From contig JACEVL010000799.1 in the NCBI GenBank assembly GCA_020284085.1, positions 845,001 to 909,000 on the forward strand: DNA of 64,000 nucleotides, written 5' to 3'. The DNA comes from Aporrectodea caliginosa. Taxonomy: Eukaryota; Annelida; Clitellata; Crassiclitellata; Lumbricidae. The position numbers and the translations under genes were made by a program. A model generated the notes under the pieces. It saw nothing but the letters and a program-made list of their open reading frames with translations. It was not told the DNA's origin and did not search any database. This document shows positions 11,386-22,999 of this stretch, one piece after another. The stretch's first letter is position 1, and every line of letters starts with the position of its first letter.

Positions 11386-11390
11386 TTATT

Positions 11391-11690
11391 GTGGGATGCA
11401 CCACACGCAGTGTAGTGGTTGGAGCGCTGGACTGTCAACGGATAGGTCGGGGTTCAAGTCTCTACAGTCAGGGCAGAAATATGATTGGAGATTTCTGCTC
11501 CATCTGCGCCCTCTATAGTCAACTCAGCTATAATGAGTACACTGACTGTACACTGTCGGTGGGAAGATCAGATGGTGAGGGAGAGGACTGGCCACCTGCC
11601 CCCCTCCCGTATGCCGAGGCAAAGAATGACGAACAGCCCATAGTTGCCTCTCACGACTAGCCTAAGGGCCTGTTCTTTTTCGCTTTCTTA
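11391..11690 (+). mobile_element. tRNA-derived SINE (family C), copy 1
   Basis: A tRNA-like head has agtgtagtggttggagcg (A-box region) and ggggttcaagtctc (B box). The body has gatttctgctccatctgcgc and agctataatgagtacactga. The same body is found at 11700-11880 and 37565-37830. The 98-codon frame over it is not a gene. Confidence 0.75.
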
Positions 11691-11699
11691 TTCATAATT

Positions 11700-11880
11700 G
11701 TTGGGTGCATAATAGCCAAGTGGTTAGAATGCTGAACTGTTCCTCCCCCAAGAGGGTTTAAATCCTAGCAAGGGCATCACTAAATTATAGTGCTTCGATA
11801 TTTCTGCTCAACCTGTGCCCTAGCTAACTCAGCTATAATGAGTACACTGACAATACTGTACTGTCAGTGGAAAGATGAAA
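11700..11880 (+). mobile_element. tRNA-derived SINE (family C), copy 2, shorter
   Basis: Begins gttgggtgcataatagcc, like copy 1, with B box gagggtttaaatcct and the shared body ctcagctataatgagtac. The 3' part present in copies 1 and 3 is missing. It sits directly behind copy 1 in the same orientation. Confidence 0.7.
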
Positions 11881-12675
11881 GATCTATATCCGCTTAGAAA
11901 TTTGCAATTATAATGAACATTTTCCTATAAAGTAGAAATATGTTAGAATGGTCATAAAAGACTCTGTGACCTTCTTTTGTTGTCTAGAAGAATACACTCC
12001 ATCAGGTAGGTAATGACAGTTTTTAAATGTGGCTTCACGTTTATAACTTTAAAATAAACTGAATGCCATTTCATTTTGAAAGGTCACGCATTTGCTAATT
12101 TTTGTAATTTACTTCTGTTGAATCTTCTGTTACGTTTGAAGAGATGCAGATCGTGTTGGATAAAATAAACTATTATTATAAGCTCTATATATTCAGCAGC
12201 ATAAGTGTCCTTATGACTGAAATATCGTGCACAATTTTGAGAATTGTAAGGCAGTTTATAACAAGCAATTAATCTCCTTTCACGGAGGCTAAAAACCTTT
12301 TGCCTAAGATCAAAGTGCATACAAAATTTCAGTTTCTGCCCTGCTGTGATACACATTACTTAGTTTTTGTTGCTAGCGTTTGTGTTGACGAACAGAGCCG
12401 TCTATTTCAGTTGACGGTTTTACAAGGGCCTTACAGAACCTATAAATTGCGAATCATTTTTCTTTCTTTTCTAAATTGGTCGAAGAGTTTAATCGGTTCA
12501 GGCCTTCACCTGCGACATTGTCGTAAGAATAACACATTTATATTTTCTAGTCATAAGTATCATTGTTACCTGAATAAACGATGAAGGTGTCACAGTTGTC
12601 AACGTACGCCTGCACAGAATGACACGCACGACATAAAACTCTAAATTATTTATTTTTTATTTTCATATTTTAAGG
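11881..12675. other. No gene recognised; AT-rich
   Basis: Minus-strand frame 12084-12356 (90 codons) contains a segment like LRQKVFSLRERR that weakly recalls LINE C-terminal ends. Without other support it is left unassigned. Confidence 0.3.
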
Positions 12676-13058
12676 CAGGGATGTCAAACCTTTTTTAATG
12701 GCGGGCCAGTGGCAATATTTTCCAGCAAGTGGCGGGCCAGGGTGCAGTAGGTGCCTGAGCAAAATAGGGGTATGATCTGGGAGGGGCTCGGTGAGCCAGT
12801 CCCCTGAAAATTTTTGCAAAATTAAATCTTAAATTGTGCATTTTAGCATAGCCTACAGTCAAATTAGGCTTTATAAATCTTAATTTTGATCTTCATTATC
12901 AGTCACGGAAATCACATAAAACTCATCAAACCTTAATAATGACAAAATTGAACGTTTATTCTCAAATTGCGTAGTGTTTAGGCAAGGCTCTGTGGGCCAG
13001 AAAAATATCGTCAGTGGGCCACAAATGGCCCGCAGACCGGCTCTTTGACACCCACGTT
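12676..13058. mobile_element. hAT-like MITE (CAGGGATGTCAAAC ends)
   Basis: Left end cagggatgtcaaacc and right end ctttgacacccacg form imperfect inverted termini. Both are followed internally by gcgggccag / tgggccac-type sequence, a pattern common to hAT-derived MITEs in many animals. Flanks ttttaagg (12668-12675) and tcataagg (13059-13066) match at 6 of 8 bases, compatible with an old 8-bp TSD. No coding sequence. Confidence 0.55.
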
Positions 13059-13194
13059 TCATAAGGCATATCGATTTGTTCACCCTGAAGGAATATCAAA
13101 CTAACAATAACGTCGTTTTAACTAAATATGACCGATTGATTATAAAATCAAAGAGTTGTACTGTATCCAAATTTTCACATTTGGCTGTCTGTAT

Positions 13195-13400
13195 GGTAGA
13201 GCAGGGTGGAGTAGCTGAGTGGACAGAGCGCTCGGCCTGTAATGCAGTGAGTACGGGTTCGAGCCTCTACTGGGTCAGTCACTGCAGTGTATAAGGACCT
13301 CAAGCAAGTCCTTCACTTGCAATGGGGGACTCTGTGAGCAGTTCCTTTAAGCGGCGATAGGCGTCGCCAGTATGTGATGTGGTCAAACTTTAGACAACTT
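13195..13400 (+). mobile_element. tRNA-derived SINE (family D)
   Basis: Head gtagctgagtggacagagcg and B box acgggttcgagcctc are followed by a central block (aagcaagtccttcacttgca). That block is shared with the SINE at 38695 (gggcaagtccttcactcgca) and a fragment near 41575, so the families share a central domain. Confidence 0.65.
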
Positions 13401-13744
13401 TAGCGTAAATAAACCATAGACATCATATATTAAATGTAAGATGTCTATGAAATAAACCTACCGCACAACAGAGCACACATTTTACCTAGAGTAGCCAAAC
13501 TTTATCCCATCCTGGCGCCACCTATAGCAGCCATTTTTACAGAGTCCCCCATTGCTCAGCTGCACCATTCATTCTGTGTTGTATGGTTGTGTGTGCACTT
13601 CTGAACTTTGGAAACAACAACAAATACAGATGTATTGTACTTTTGACACAAACCAAAATAAAACAGAAAATATTTTGGCTGGAGAAAAAAAATTTGATAT
13701 AACTTTTAACACAAACTAAACCAATCCAGACATATTTCGGTAGA

Positions 13745-14180
13745 TGAAAAATGTTGACAATCAGACATTTATATTTTTCATGTCGAGATTCTTGCTGTGT
13801 AATAAAGCTTTTGCCCTATACAGTACATCTGAGAAAAGTAGAAATGTCTTCTATCCAGCTGTTTGTCTGTTTTGCTATGCATGTAATTCATACGAAAGAT
13901 CTGTGGAGGACTCTGCACCAGCCATTCAGCAATGGAAGGGCAAACGAAACAAGAGCAGTCTTCTCTACAGGTTTAAAACAGAGACTTCTACTAAGATAGA
14001 GTGACACTCAGTAGAATCCTTCAAATCTAAGCTTAAATCCTATTTGTTTGCCACAGCTTATCGATCCGTTTGTTAGTTGTTTGTGAGGCGCCCTTGTAGC
14101 GGAATGGCCACACCATATAAATTGTCGTTGTTATCATGATTATGATTATTATGATGATGATGATGATGATTATTATTATT
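13745..14180 (+). mobile_element. L2/CR1-like LINE, degraded 3' end
   Basis: After several frame shifts the plus strand reads SVESFKSKLKSYLFATAY followed by a stop. This is the usual C terminus of CR1/L2-type reverse transcriptases. The 3' UTR has gaggcgcccttgtagcgg and catataaattgtcg and then an (ATG/ATT)n tail. Non-functional. Confidence 0.6.
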
Positions 14181-14274
14181 ATTATGAGAAATTTATTTCT
14201 TCATAAAGCCAACAAACTTATGTACAGACTGATTAAAAATGTCTGTTTCAATATTTTTATAAGCCGTCATTCAT

Positions 14275-14316
<42 letters not shown>
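14130..14316. repeat. ATG/ATT microsatellites
   Basis: (GAT)n/(ATT)n at 14130-14185 and (ATT)n at 14277-14316. The first may be the tail of the LINE remnant. Confidence 0.85.
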
Positions 14317-14319
14317 GGA

Positions 14320-15086
14320 CCTGGTGCTTGCTCAGAGTTTGAAGCAGAAGACGACTGCATCAGGTCAAAGCATCCGGAAATTAGCATGATTATGATGAAG
14401 AGAATTGAGGTCAGAGGTGAGAGGTAAAGAGATACAGAGAGCTATCAAGAACTTTCTCCTTCATCTCTTCCATCTCTTGTTGGTCATGAGATCTGATTTA
14501 TCTTCACAGCACAACTTTATAATTACCACCCTATATACACTTGTTGACTGTACATTTTACCCATGCAGTTATATTCACATTCAGTCAAAACTGTTGTCAC
14601 GAGTTCTAGCCAATTAAGATAATTCTTATCTCAGTGCATGTATTCAGAACTCAATGAACTGCCACTTGAAGAGTGGATGAATATTAAAGTTACAATAACC
14701 CCTCAGCATATGGGCTAATTTCTATCATCTGGTTAACACTCATCATCAGTATTCAGAATTAGCCAACTCCAAAACCAACCCAATGGCTATCACTGCAATT
14801 GACTTGGAACCTCAGTGAAAGGCCCTCTGCTGCCAAGTGCCAACGCAACTGCATTGGCAAAGGCTGGATGTGCAAATCCCACAGCGGTCAATACATCCAG
14901 TGGCCCACACTATTGGCGACAAGGGCAGGCCAATATACGGCACTGTATGCAGACTGGAGAACCAAAGCCCCCTCTGGGTGGAAATAATGGGCTATGGCTG
15001 AAGTCTTTGGTATACCAAATATAAAGCAGAGGACCTAAGATGAAAAGCCTCAGTTTGTTCACCACTGGTCAATATAATGCTTGTGA
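14320..15086. other. No gene recognised
   Basis: Includes a more GC-balanced patch at 14790-15010 with open frames on the plus strand, but no clear splice sites or known motif. Confidence 0.3.
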
Positions 15087-16004
15087 CAGTGTTGTTCAGT
15101 AATTGAAATACATGTAATTGAATTATGTAATTGAATTACAACTTCCGTAATTGTAATTGTAATTGAATGACATTTTAAGTCCAGTAATTGTAATTGTATT
15201 TCAATTACAATATTGCATGTAATTTGTAATTGAATGAAGTGTAAATTACAAATTACTTTCATAATGTCAGCAATTTACAGCAAAGATGCTAGCCTGCTGG
15301 GTTGACCCGGGCCACCCGTTTAATTGAATAAACTGCTCTGCATTATGATTGCATGGCAACATAATTGTCAACATTATTCTATCCTTAACCCCTCTTACAA
15401 TCTTACAGCACACTTTGATAGACCCAAGGGCAAGGGCTGACCATCACTATCAGACTATTCATGCAGTGCAGCCATGCACTCATTCTTAGCTAGCTTTCTG
15501 CGGCTGCCTACAGATAACAGAGCTTCCATCTTCAGCTCCAGTTTAGCGTCTCTTTAGCACTGCTAGACAAATTGACTCACTCACCCAGGTGCAATCAACT
15601 AAGTTCTGTTACAGACTATCATTTTGAAAAACTTCTACTCCTAAAATCAAGTAAACTCTAACTTTTTTTAATGGATCATAATTGTAAATTGTATTTGGGA
15701 TACCTGAGAAACTTATAATACAATTGAATGTATATATTACAATTTACAACCATTGATCCATCAGATATTTTAATTTAAAAACAGAGTAGGCCTAAATTAA
15801 AAATTATCGAGAAAAATTCTAAATCATTTGCCAATTTTAAAGGAATGATTGAAAAGTAATTGGTAATTGAATTACATTCAAAATGTAATTGTAATTGAAT
15901 TACTTTCACAATCAAGTAATTGTAATTGTAATTCAATTACATTTACAAGCATGTAATTGCAATTATAATTGAATTACATTTGCAATGTAATTGATACAAC
16001 ACTG
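15087..16004. mobile_element. hAT-like element with GTAATTGAATTAC subterminal arrays
   Basis: Left end cagtgttgttcagtaattg and right end (inverted) cagtgttgtatcaattac share CAGTGTTG. Both sides contain arrays of the near-palindrome gtaattgaattac. This is the hAT pattern of a CAGTG terminus followed by short palindromic subterminal repeats. The flanking 8-mers (gcttgtga and agcaccaa) do not match, so the ends may come from different events. No transposase seen. Confidence 0.55.
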
Positions 16005-16009
16005 AGCAC

Positions 16010-17829
16010 CAAACATAAGCAGCAATGCCTCTTAGACTACATGATGTAAGTGCATGGGTGATGCTTTCTGACATCTGACCGCTACCCAGGCAACAGGTTT
16101 AAACTATCACATAAGTTGCATCAACACAAGTTCTTACATTTATCTCTGAAAATAAGGCAAGGGGCTTGAAATTGGTTGATATATGGTCATGTCATGAACA
16201 TCCAAGGCTTGGGAGGCAGCGGTATCTGATCATCCCCTTCTGTCAAGCCCTGCAGAGGGGGTTCCCCTTGAACAATGCAATGCTGAGATCATGGTTAGCA
16301 TAATCTCTGTTTAGCTGTAGCTGATCGTCAGAGTCTGTGGCTAAATCTCTAATTTCTGCATACTTTCGATCAGACTGTTAGGCCAAGATATGATTCAGTT
16401 TCACAGTATATATGACTATATGTCCATGGCAGTTGTATTATTGTATAGGAGAGCTAACTGTTCCGCCTTCAAAATGATACTCTAAATGTAGCAGAAAGCT
16501 TCTGAGAACTAATATAACCTCTTCTGTACACTTTCACAATGTGTTACTGACTGGAAGTCACATGCAAGTGAACTATCATCACCCCAACAGCACTAACCTC
16601 AAAATTAGACTTTTATTATGATGTATTTGCTGCTGTTGACATCCTCTTTGACCCCACACTCCACGGATCAAATGATCAGCAGATATTTTACAGATTTACA
16701 GTCAATTCTTAGATGTTTCAATCTTTCTACACCTCTTCATCTTTTTCTATTTCTTCTGATTTGCTAATATCATCATTGCTAAGCAACGATTAGAACATAT
16801 GTTAGGGTTAATTTGAGGGAAGCAGCCAACCCACCCACCCACCCACCTGGTCAGAAGACTGATAGCACAAAAGCCAACATTTCTTATAACTATTATCAAT
16901 AACAATTCGAGTTTTTAAAACATAATAGCGATAAACACCTATAATGTCCTTCTTATTCAATGCAATTGTTACATTAAATAGTGCATTTGTGATGTATTTA
17001 GTTATGTTAACTTAATTTAACTTATAATTCTTCATATAATAAAAATACTTTAAAATGTGCTATAATTCTTATGAGATATTTCCTTTTTCTCTCAAACTCC
17101 TCTCAAACTATCAGCTAAACTTCAGTAGTTTAGCTGAGCTCCATGCCAACTAAATGTAGATACAAAGTTACGCATCGCTTAGAAGGCTCGTGTAGCACCT
17201 GCGCATGATGATGTCTGAATTGCTAAGGGCTATAGTCTCAAACGACGCCCATGCAGAGGGCTGTATACAACCCAAGGGAAGAGCTGACCATCATGATCCA
17301 GAGCACTGAGCTGGACCAGTGTTTAGATGCTATGATGTCACCAACTCCATGGCTGACTTACAGCCAGGTACAGAGGCAGGAGCAGCATCAGAGGTCCTCC
17401 AGTAACCCCATCGGTTGCCTCAAGTGCAAATACATCTGCAGCTGTTGAACAACGGACGATGCATGACGGACTCTTCTAATCCCAAAGTGCAAAACAGTGT
17501 CTGCTATAATGGACTCGGTTCAACAGTCTCTGCTCAACACTGGCCACACTGGCAACTCATGTCGTGATTCCTGCAGTGTGTACCAAGATAATCAATCTCC
17601 TAAGAACTGAGAATAATTACCCCACAGGCAATTACTTCCGGGCAAGAACTATACCAAGAGCTCCCTCCCTCTCTCCTCCCCTCCTTGCCCCTCTCTTTGC
17701 CTCCCTCATCTAGTTTTTCAATTGGAATGAACTGATCATCATCATCATCACCATCCCTGGCCATCAACAAAAAGGACAACGCTACAGTACAGCCACTGAT
17801 CTAATGAAGAGCAGTTTAATGAATCCATT
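16010..17829. other. No gene recognised
   Basis: Mostly unique AT-rich sequence; (CCCA)n at 16828-16845. At 17251-17448 a 65-codon plus frame overlaps a possible minus-strand exon: acceptor gttgttcaacag, donor gtaagtc after GGCT, peptide containing ADVFALEATDG. The two readings conflict and neither can be preferred. Confidence 0.3.
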
Positions 17830-17939
17830 GGTTGGTTGGTTGGTTGGTTGGATGCCGTTTAGAAGAGATAGCATCAGCCAAACCAGCAGGAGTCTCAGAA
17901 CCCAATGGATGGAGGGACGAGGAGCAGGCCCTGATAAGG

Positions 17940-18262
17940 GGCAGGAAGAGGAGAAGGAGGAAGACGAGGAAAAGAAGAAGGAGGAGGAGACGGAAGAGGA
18001 GGAGAAGAAGGAAGAGGAGGAGGAGAAGGAGGATGAGGAAGAGGAGGAAGAGGAGGAAGAGGAGAAAGAGGAGGAGGAGGAAGAGGAGAAAGAGGAAGAG
18101 GAGAAAGAGGAGGAGGAGGAGGAGGAAGAGGAGGAAGAGGAAGAGGAGAAAGAGGAGGAGGAGGAAGAGGAGAAAGAGGAGGAGGAAGAGGAGGAGAAGG
18201 AGGAAGAGGAAGAAGAAGAAGAGGAGAAAGAGGAGGAGAAGGAAGAGGAGGAGGAGGAGGAT
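17940..18262. repeat. Purine-only (GAG/GAA)n tract
   Basis: About 320 bp made almost only of A and G on the plus strand. All frames (poly-Glu/Lys, poly-Arg/Lys, and poly-Leu on the other strand) are artefacts of composition. Such tracts can form triplex (H-DNA). Confidence 0.95.
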
Positions 18263-18269
18263 CAGGGTC

Positions 18270-18898
18270 AGGAGGTCAGACAAGTTAGAAAGACTGGAGC
18301 CTCCGCTGTTTGTTTTACAGATAGACAATCTGCAATAATACACAAAACATGACCTTTTATCAGTGAAGCAGCCCACCAACAGAAACTTACCCACCTGAAG
18401 GGATCAGTGCAGCAGACAACTGATGGAGAGAGAGAAGGACGAGACAGACACAGAAGAGGACGACAACGAGGAATGTGGCAGAGGCAGCAAAAGAACTGCA
18501 TGAAGAGCACACCAAGGGTCATGACTGCTGAGGATGAGGTGGCTCCTCACCAGCTCAAAGAGGGATGCTTATGAGGGATGCTGAGTAGACAGAGGAAGGA
18601 GCGCTGCCAAGACGCTGCTGCTGCTGCTGCTCCTCAGCAAGAGACAGCGACAAACAACAGCGCTGTTTATTTTCTTAACATATGCAACATTCAATGTTCT
18701 GTGCATAAGCCGAGAAAACGAGACTGCAGTCTCTCTCCTCCTCCGCTATGACTAATCAGAAACAGACAGAGAGACACAGAGACATAGAGGCACAGACATA
18801 GAGGCACAGAGTCAGATACAATAGGCAACACAGGAAAGTAACTCAAGGTAACTCATAACCAAGTCCAACCACCTGACATCATCAGCAAGAACTTGAAA
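18270..18898. other. No firm gene; possible minus-strand microexon
   Basis: On the minus strand a strong pyrimidine tract ending tctctctccatcag (18421-18440) is followed by about 29 bases and a gtaagt donor near 18391. Too short to judge. The rest has CTG repeats (18615-18640) and unremarkable sequence. Confidence 0.2.
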
Positions 18899-19080
18899 TT
18901 GATTCATTCATTTCAGGCATTTGTATAGCGCCACCTCAAGAAACCTACTCAGCGGTGCTCTTTCGAAATCTTTGACTGCCAGCCATAAAACTTTGTATAT
19001 ACACTAGCAGAGGAAATTCCTCCATAGCCACGTTTAGCTGTTGACCTTTTGGTTGACCGCTAACCACCGATCTAGTGTAT
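18899..19080 (-). mobile_element. L2/SINE 3' end, minus strand
   Basis: Contains attcattcatttcaggc and tgtatagcgccacctcaag followed by gcggtgctc, the inverse of the recurring tail GGCGCT-atac-aaat. Only the 3' end is recognisable. Confidence 0.5.
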
Positions 19081-19269
19081 ACGGATATTAAACTCAATCA
19101 CTCTAGCAAGAGGCAATCACGCAAAAGCATCTCTAAGCCATAGATGGAATGTATGTTACAGGAGGAGTGGCATAGAACAGGGCCAGACCTCCAATTGAAA
19201 GAGGGCTAAATAAGTTTCGGTAAGAGGTATAAGTTAGTTAAAGAGAGTCAGAGTAAAGAGGGTCAAGGT

Positions 19270-19332
19270 TCAATCGGCAGGAGGAGGAGGAGGAGGAGGA
19301 GGAGGAGGAGGAGGAGAAGGAGGAGGAGGATA
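19270..19332. repeat. (GGA)n microsatellite
   Basis: Purine-only GGA repeat of about 60 bp. Confidence 0.95.
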
Positions 19333-19679
19333 GGAATGATGACTGATGGATCCGAAGAGAAGATGGTTTTCTGTTTATTTCACCTGTCATCAGGCTGCCA
19401 TACATGCTACTAATTATTACAGCTCTACCTTGACCTATACTATAGCTATACCTAATCACTATACCTTCACTTCCCTTTCTTTATGGACCCTGATTCTCCC
19501 TATCCATATCTCACAACCCTCCTACCCTTTTCTGTTATCCATCTACCGAAATGAACTACACGCAAGAGATTCAAACATCAGAAACAAAACGCAACCGAGC
19601 ACATATCGGATGATGATAATGACGACGACGAGATGATAATGTGTCTTTGCATTGTCTATTTCCACTGATCTCTACCTCC

Positions 19680-19900
19680 CTGTATCTTTGTCTATCTGCA
19701 GTGCTCCCTTTCTGCCTTTCTTTCCGTGTCTCTCTTTCTCTGCCTTCGTTTCTCCGCTCCATTTCTCTGTCTCTCTTTCTCTGCCTCTCTTTCTCTGCCT
19801 TCGTTTCTCCGCTCCCTTTCTCTGTCTCTCTTTCTCTGCCTTCGTTTCTCTGTCTCTTTTTCTCTGCCTCTCTTTCCCTGCCTTCCTTTCCCTACCGCCA
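19680..19900. repeat. CT-rich tandem repeat
   Basis: Pyrimidine-rich sequence in which cttcgtttctccgctcc recurs about every 55 bp, between tctctgtctctctttctctg stretches. The frames through it are low-complexity. Confidence 0.8.
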
Positions 19901-20139
19901 TTCTGCTCCTTCTTCTCTTTGGCCTTTGTACCTTACATTAAACCTGGTCCAGTATATTTACCGTTGGCTTCGCTGAATAAATCACGAGGCTTCGATGATC
20001 TACGGCCACCAGCTGAAGCAGGACCAGAGAAAACAGGTAGTCATTAGACACCTGGTCACTCCTATTCCGTCCCTCTCAGAAGCCACACTTACTGACCACC
20101 AGCCAAACACACAGAGGCAACAGTTTGTAAGACAAAGCA

Positions 20140-20196
20140 ACCACCACCACCAACCACCACCACCACCACCACCACCACCACCACCACCACCACCAT
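20140..20196. repeat. (CCA)n microsatellite
   Basis: About 55 bp of ACC/CCA repeat. The His/Pro and Gly/Trp frames are artefacts. Confidence 0.95.
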
Positions 20197-20455
20197 GCAA
20201 CTGATGCAGTAGACTGACTTAGGAGCTAATTCCATCTTTTCAGATCTGACGACTTCACTTACACATAAAGGACACAGACAGCCAAGCAAGAGGAGGCTCT
20301 GTGGAAGGGTATAGCATAAAATAGAGACAATCACCATTATCTGTACATTTTCCTGCATTTCTCCTGCAGCCTCTGCATAGCAAACAAGAATCCTTCCGCC
20401 TAAGATCTAAGCCGCAATTGAGCGTCTGTTAACGAGGTGTTTGAGTGACTATAAG

Positions 20456-20638
20456 ATGGCATTTGGTCGGCGGTGCTTCGACCTCAACACCCTCCAGTCG
20501 AAGGTGAACAGCACTCGATCAGTCAGCACAGTGCATGTGCAGCATGTGGAGGACGACGGACCTTTTCCATTTCCACTTCCCCTTTCCTCCATGGAAGCAG
20601 AAGAAGGAGAAGACGATCCGATTACAAAGTGGTCATAA
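20456..20638 (+). CDS. Small ORF or first-exon candidate, unknown protein
   Basis: An ATG in reasonable context (ataagatggc) opens 60 codons. It begins MAFGRRCFDLNTLQSKV and continues with a phenylalanine/proline-rich middle (FPFPLPLS) and an acidic end (MEAEEGEDD). Codon composition is mixed rather than repetitive, unlike the neighbouring frames. A donor-like gtgaac occurs after the 16th codon, so it could be a short first exon instead. I do not recognise it and see no homologue in the window. It lies between a CCA array and a CCGT array. Confidence 0.25.
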   Translation: MAFGRRCFDLNTLQSKVNSTRSVSTVHVQHVEDDGPFPFPLPLSSMEAEEGEDDPITKWS

Positions 20639-20732
20639 GTACACAGCCAGAGTCAAATGAATGCAAATCATTTCACGACCCAACAGAGGCGAAAACAGAA
20701 TCATGGCCGCAGCCTCTGTCCTCTTATATCTG

Positions 20733-20754
20733 CCCGTCCGTCTGTCTGTCCGTC

Positions 20755-20785
<31 letters not shown>

Positions 20786-20790
20786 CTACT
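20733..20790. repeat. (CCGT/CTGT)n microsatellite
   Basis: Imperfect tetranucleotide array. Confidence 0.9.
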
Positions 20791-20877
20791 CATATCTCTG
20801 ATGAGCAAACAGAAGATACCTTGCCTAATGGCCTTTTTTGCAGATGCTCCACAAAAGACAGGAGAGTTGGGACATTA

Positions 20878-21038
20878 GGTGGAGGAGGAGGAGATGAGGA
20901 GGAGGAGGAAGAGGAGAAGGAGAAGGAGGAACAGGAACAGGAAGAGGAAGAGGAGAAGGAAGAGGAGGAGGAAAAGGAGAAGGAGGAAGAGGAGGAGAAG
21001 GAGAAGCAAGAGGAAGAGGAGGAGGAAAAGGAGGGCAT
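20878..21038. repeat. Purine-only (GGA/GAA)n tract
   Basis: About 160 bp of purines. Glu-rich and Arg-rich frames here are not genes. Confidence 0.95.
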
Positions 21039-22189
21039 GGTCAGAGCTGCCAGCCTCAGCTGCAGGACGCTATGGCATTGGTCAAATAATACAGATTAAT
21101 TAAGGAGCAAAGTAGAAGTTGATGAGGAGGAAGAGCCAGCCATCGGAAGGGCTCTATCTGATTGGCGTTACCATCATATTATGTCCCATCTCCTATCTCT
21201 TGCTTTCTCTACATATGTTTCTCAGCCTGCCTCTGTATCTGTGTGTGTGTGTGTGTGTGTGTCAGTCGTCCTCTCGCTGCTTCCCATATATCCCCCACCC
21301 ACCGGAGCGACCCCCCCAACGGAGGAGAAGGAGGAGGGCCATGGCTGGGCGCAAGGCCGATGATGAGACGAGACAGCAGTTTACACTTGCTTCATTAATG
21401 TCATGTCACCGACGACAGAGACCAGGACCCCCCCCCTCTCACCCCCCCTCATCGCACTCCCACGGTGGCCGCCTCCCATTGGTCGTTCGTCTACCAATTT
21501 TCCCCCACTGACACGGGTCAGAGGTTAATGGCACGGGAGAGCGGCGCCTGGTCCCTGGAAGAAGGGAGCAACCCCCTCCCCACCCCATCCCTTCCTCTGG
21601 CAACCCCCACACAAGATGAACAGAAGCATCGCGGAATTAGGAGAGCCATTCCAAGGCGCACCCTCCCTCCCTCCGTCAGTCGTAATATATGAAGACAGAG
21701 CGCATCTGTCCGTTCCTCAATCCTTCCGTCTACATCTCTGTCTGTCTGTCCCTCTGTCTGTCCCTCTGTCTGTCTGTTGGATACGGAGGATGGGTGGTGG
21801 GAGGGAACGAGGGAGGGAGGGTTGATGGAATGGTTCCGGTGGGTAATCAGTCAATCGGAGCATCAATAACGGCGACCATGAAACGCCAATTATGGCACTT
21901 AACTTGTCAACAGGCGTCTTCTGTACCGAAGCAGAAGGTAGTCCCAGGAAGATGCAGGTAATGACTTCGACGACTACCCTCCTCCTCCTTCTCGGAGCTC
22001 CTCCTCCTCACAGCCACCTAGTATCCTCCTCCTCCTTCTCTTCCATCCAGAATCCTCTCAGCGGCCTTCCTCCTCCACACCGAAGGATTATTAAACACCC
22101 ATTAGACATTTTACCATTTTCTCCTCCTCCTCCTTTTCCTCATACCTTCCATCCTCACTTCCTCATCGAGATCCAACTTTCTTATTTCC

Positions 22190-22290
22190 TAGGGCTGTCA
22201 CGCTGAGAGCGCCTCTGAATAGCTATAACTGTAAGAGGCGCTTTACAAATTCTCAGATATATACGATACGATACGATACGATACGAAAGA
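22190..22290 (+). mobile_element. SINE/LINE 3' hairpin tail with (GATAC)n
   Basis: AGCGCCTCT (22208-22216) pairs perfectly with AGAGGCGCT (22234-22242), followed by ttacaaat and a (GATAC)n tail. It is the best-conserved copy of a 3' end seen many times in the window. The upstream body is not recognisable. Confidence 0.65.
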
Positions 22291-22620
22291 ACCTAAATCT
22301 CATCACTCAGTTATTAATATAATTAAATTCCATATTTCCCCCAACCCGCCATTCATTTATTTAAAATGCCTATAGGACTATAGGTTGTTCCTCAGTTCCT
22401 CTGTTGCTCTTCTTCGACCAGACAGAAGCCGCGTTTATTGGTTTCACTTAAGAGTGGCTGATTATCAATAAATGGCCTCAGGCATTCTGTTGCCTCATGT
22501 AATCCATGCATTCTTTAATCCTTCCAGTTCAAACGTTATAAGACCAGCTTCCTCCATCCACCTGTTTGATTCACCAATTCAAAGAAAGACTTTGAGGGTT
22601 TCGTTCCTTTCATTCACATC

Positions 22621-22762
<142 letters not shown>

Positions 22763-22999
22763 CAGCAGCAGATATACAATATCACCCATTGGATTAGCTC
22801 GCCTGCAGTCTTAGGTCATGCAGTGCTGTCCACTGCAGGGAGAGAAGTAGAAGAGTGTGGATGACATCAGATCAACTCAATGCATCACAACTCACCAGGT
22901 GCACATCCAGACCGACCAACAACAGCTCCTTACGTCATTAGTGGATTGGGATTATTGGCAAGGTCTCGTCTCTGACTTGAAAGTTCTCATCCAAGCTAA

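Noticed and set aside
11395..11660. 98-codon ORF as a host gene
   Set aside because: Lies wholly in a tRNA-derived SINE with two other copies in the window.
15087..16004. 8-bp TSD for the GTAATTGAATTAC element
   Set aside because: The flanking 8-mers gcttgtga and agcaccaa do not match.
17804..18394. Open frames of 168-192 codons rich in Glu/Lys, Arg/Lys or Leu
   Set aside because: All six frames are open because the DNA is purine-only on one strand; no splice or start context, and composition alone explains them.
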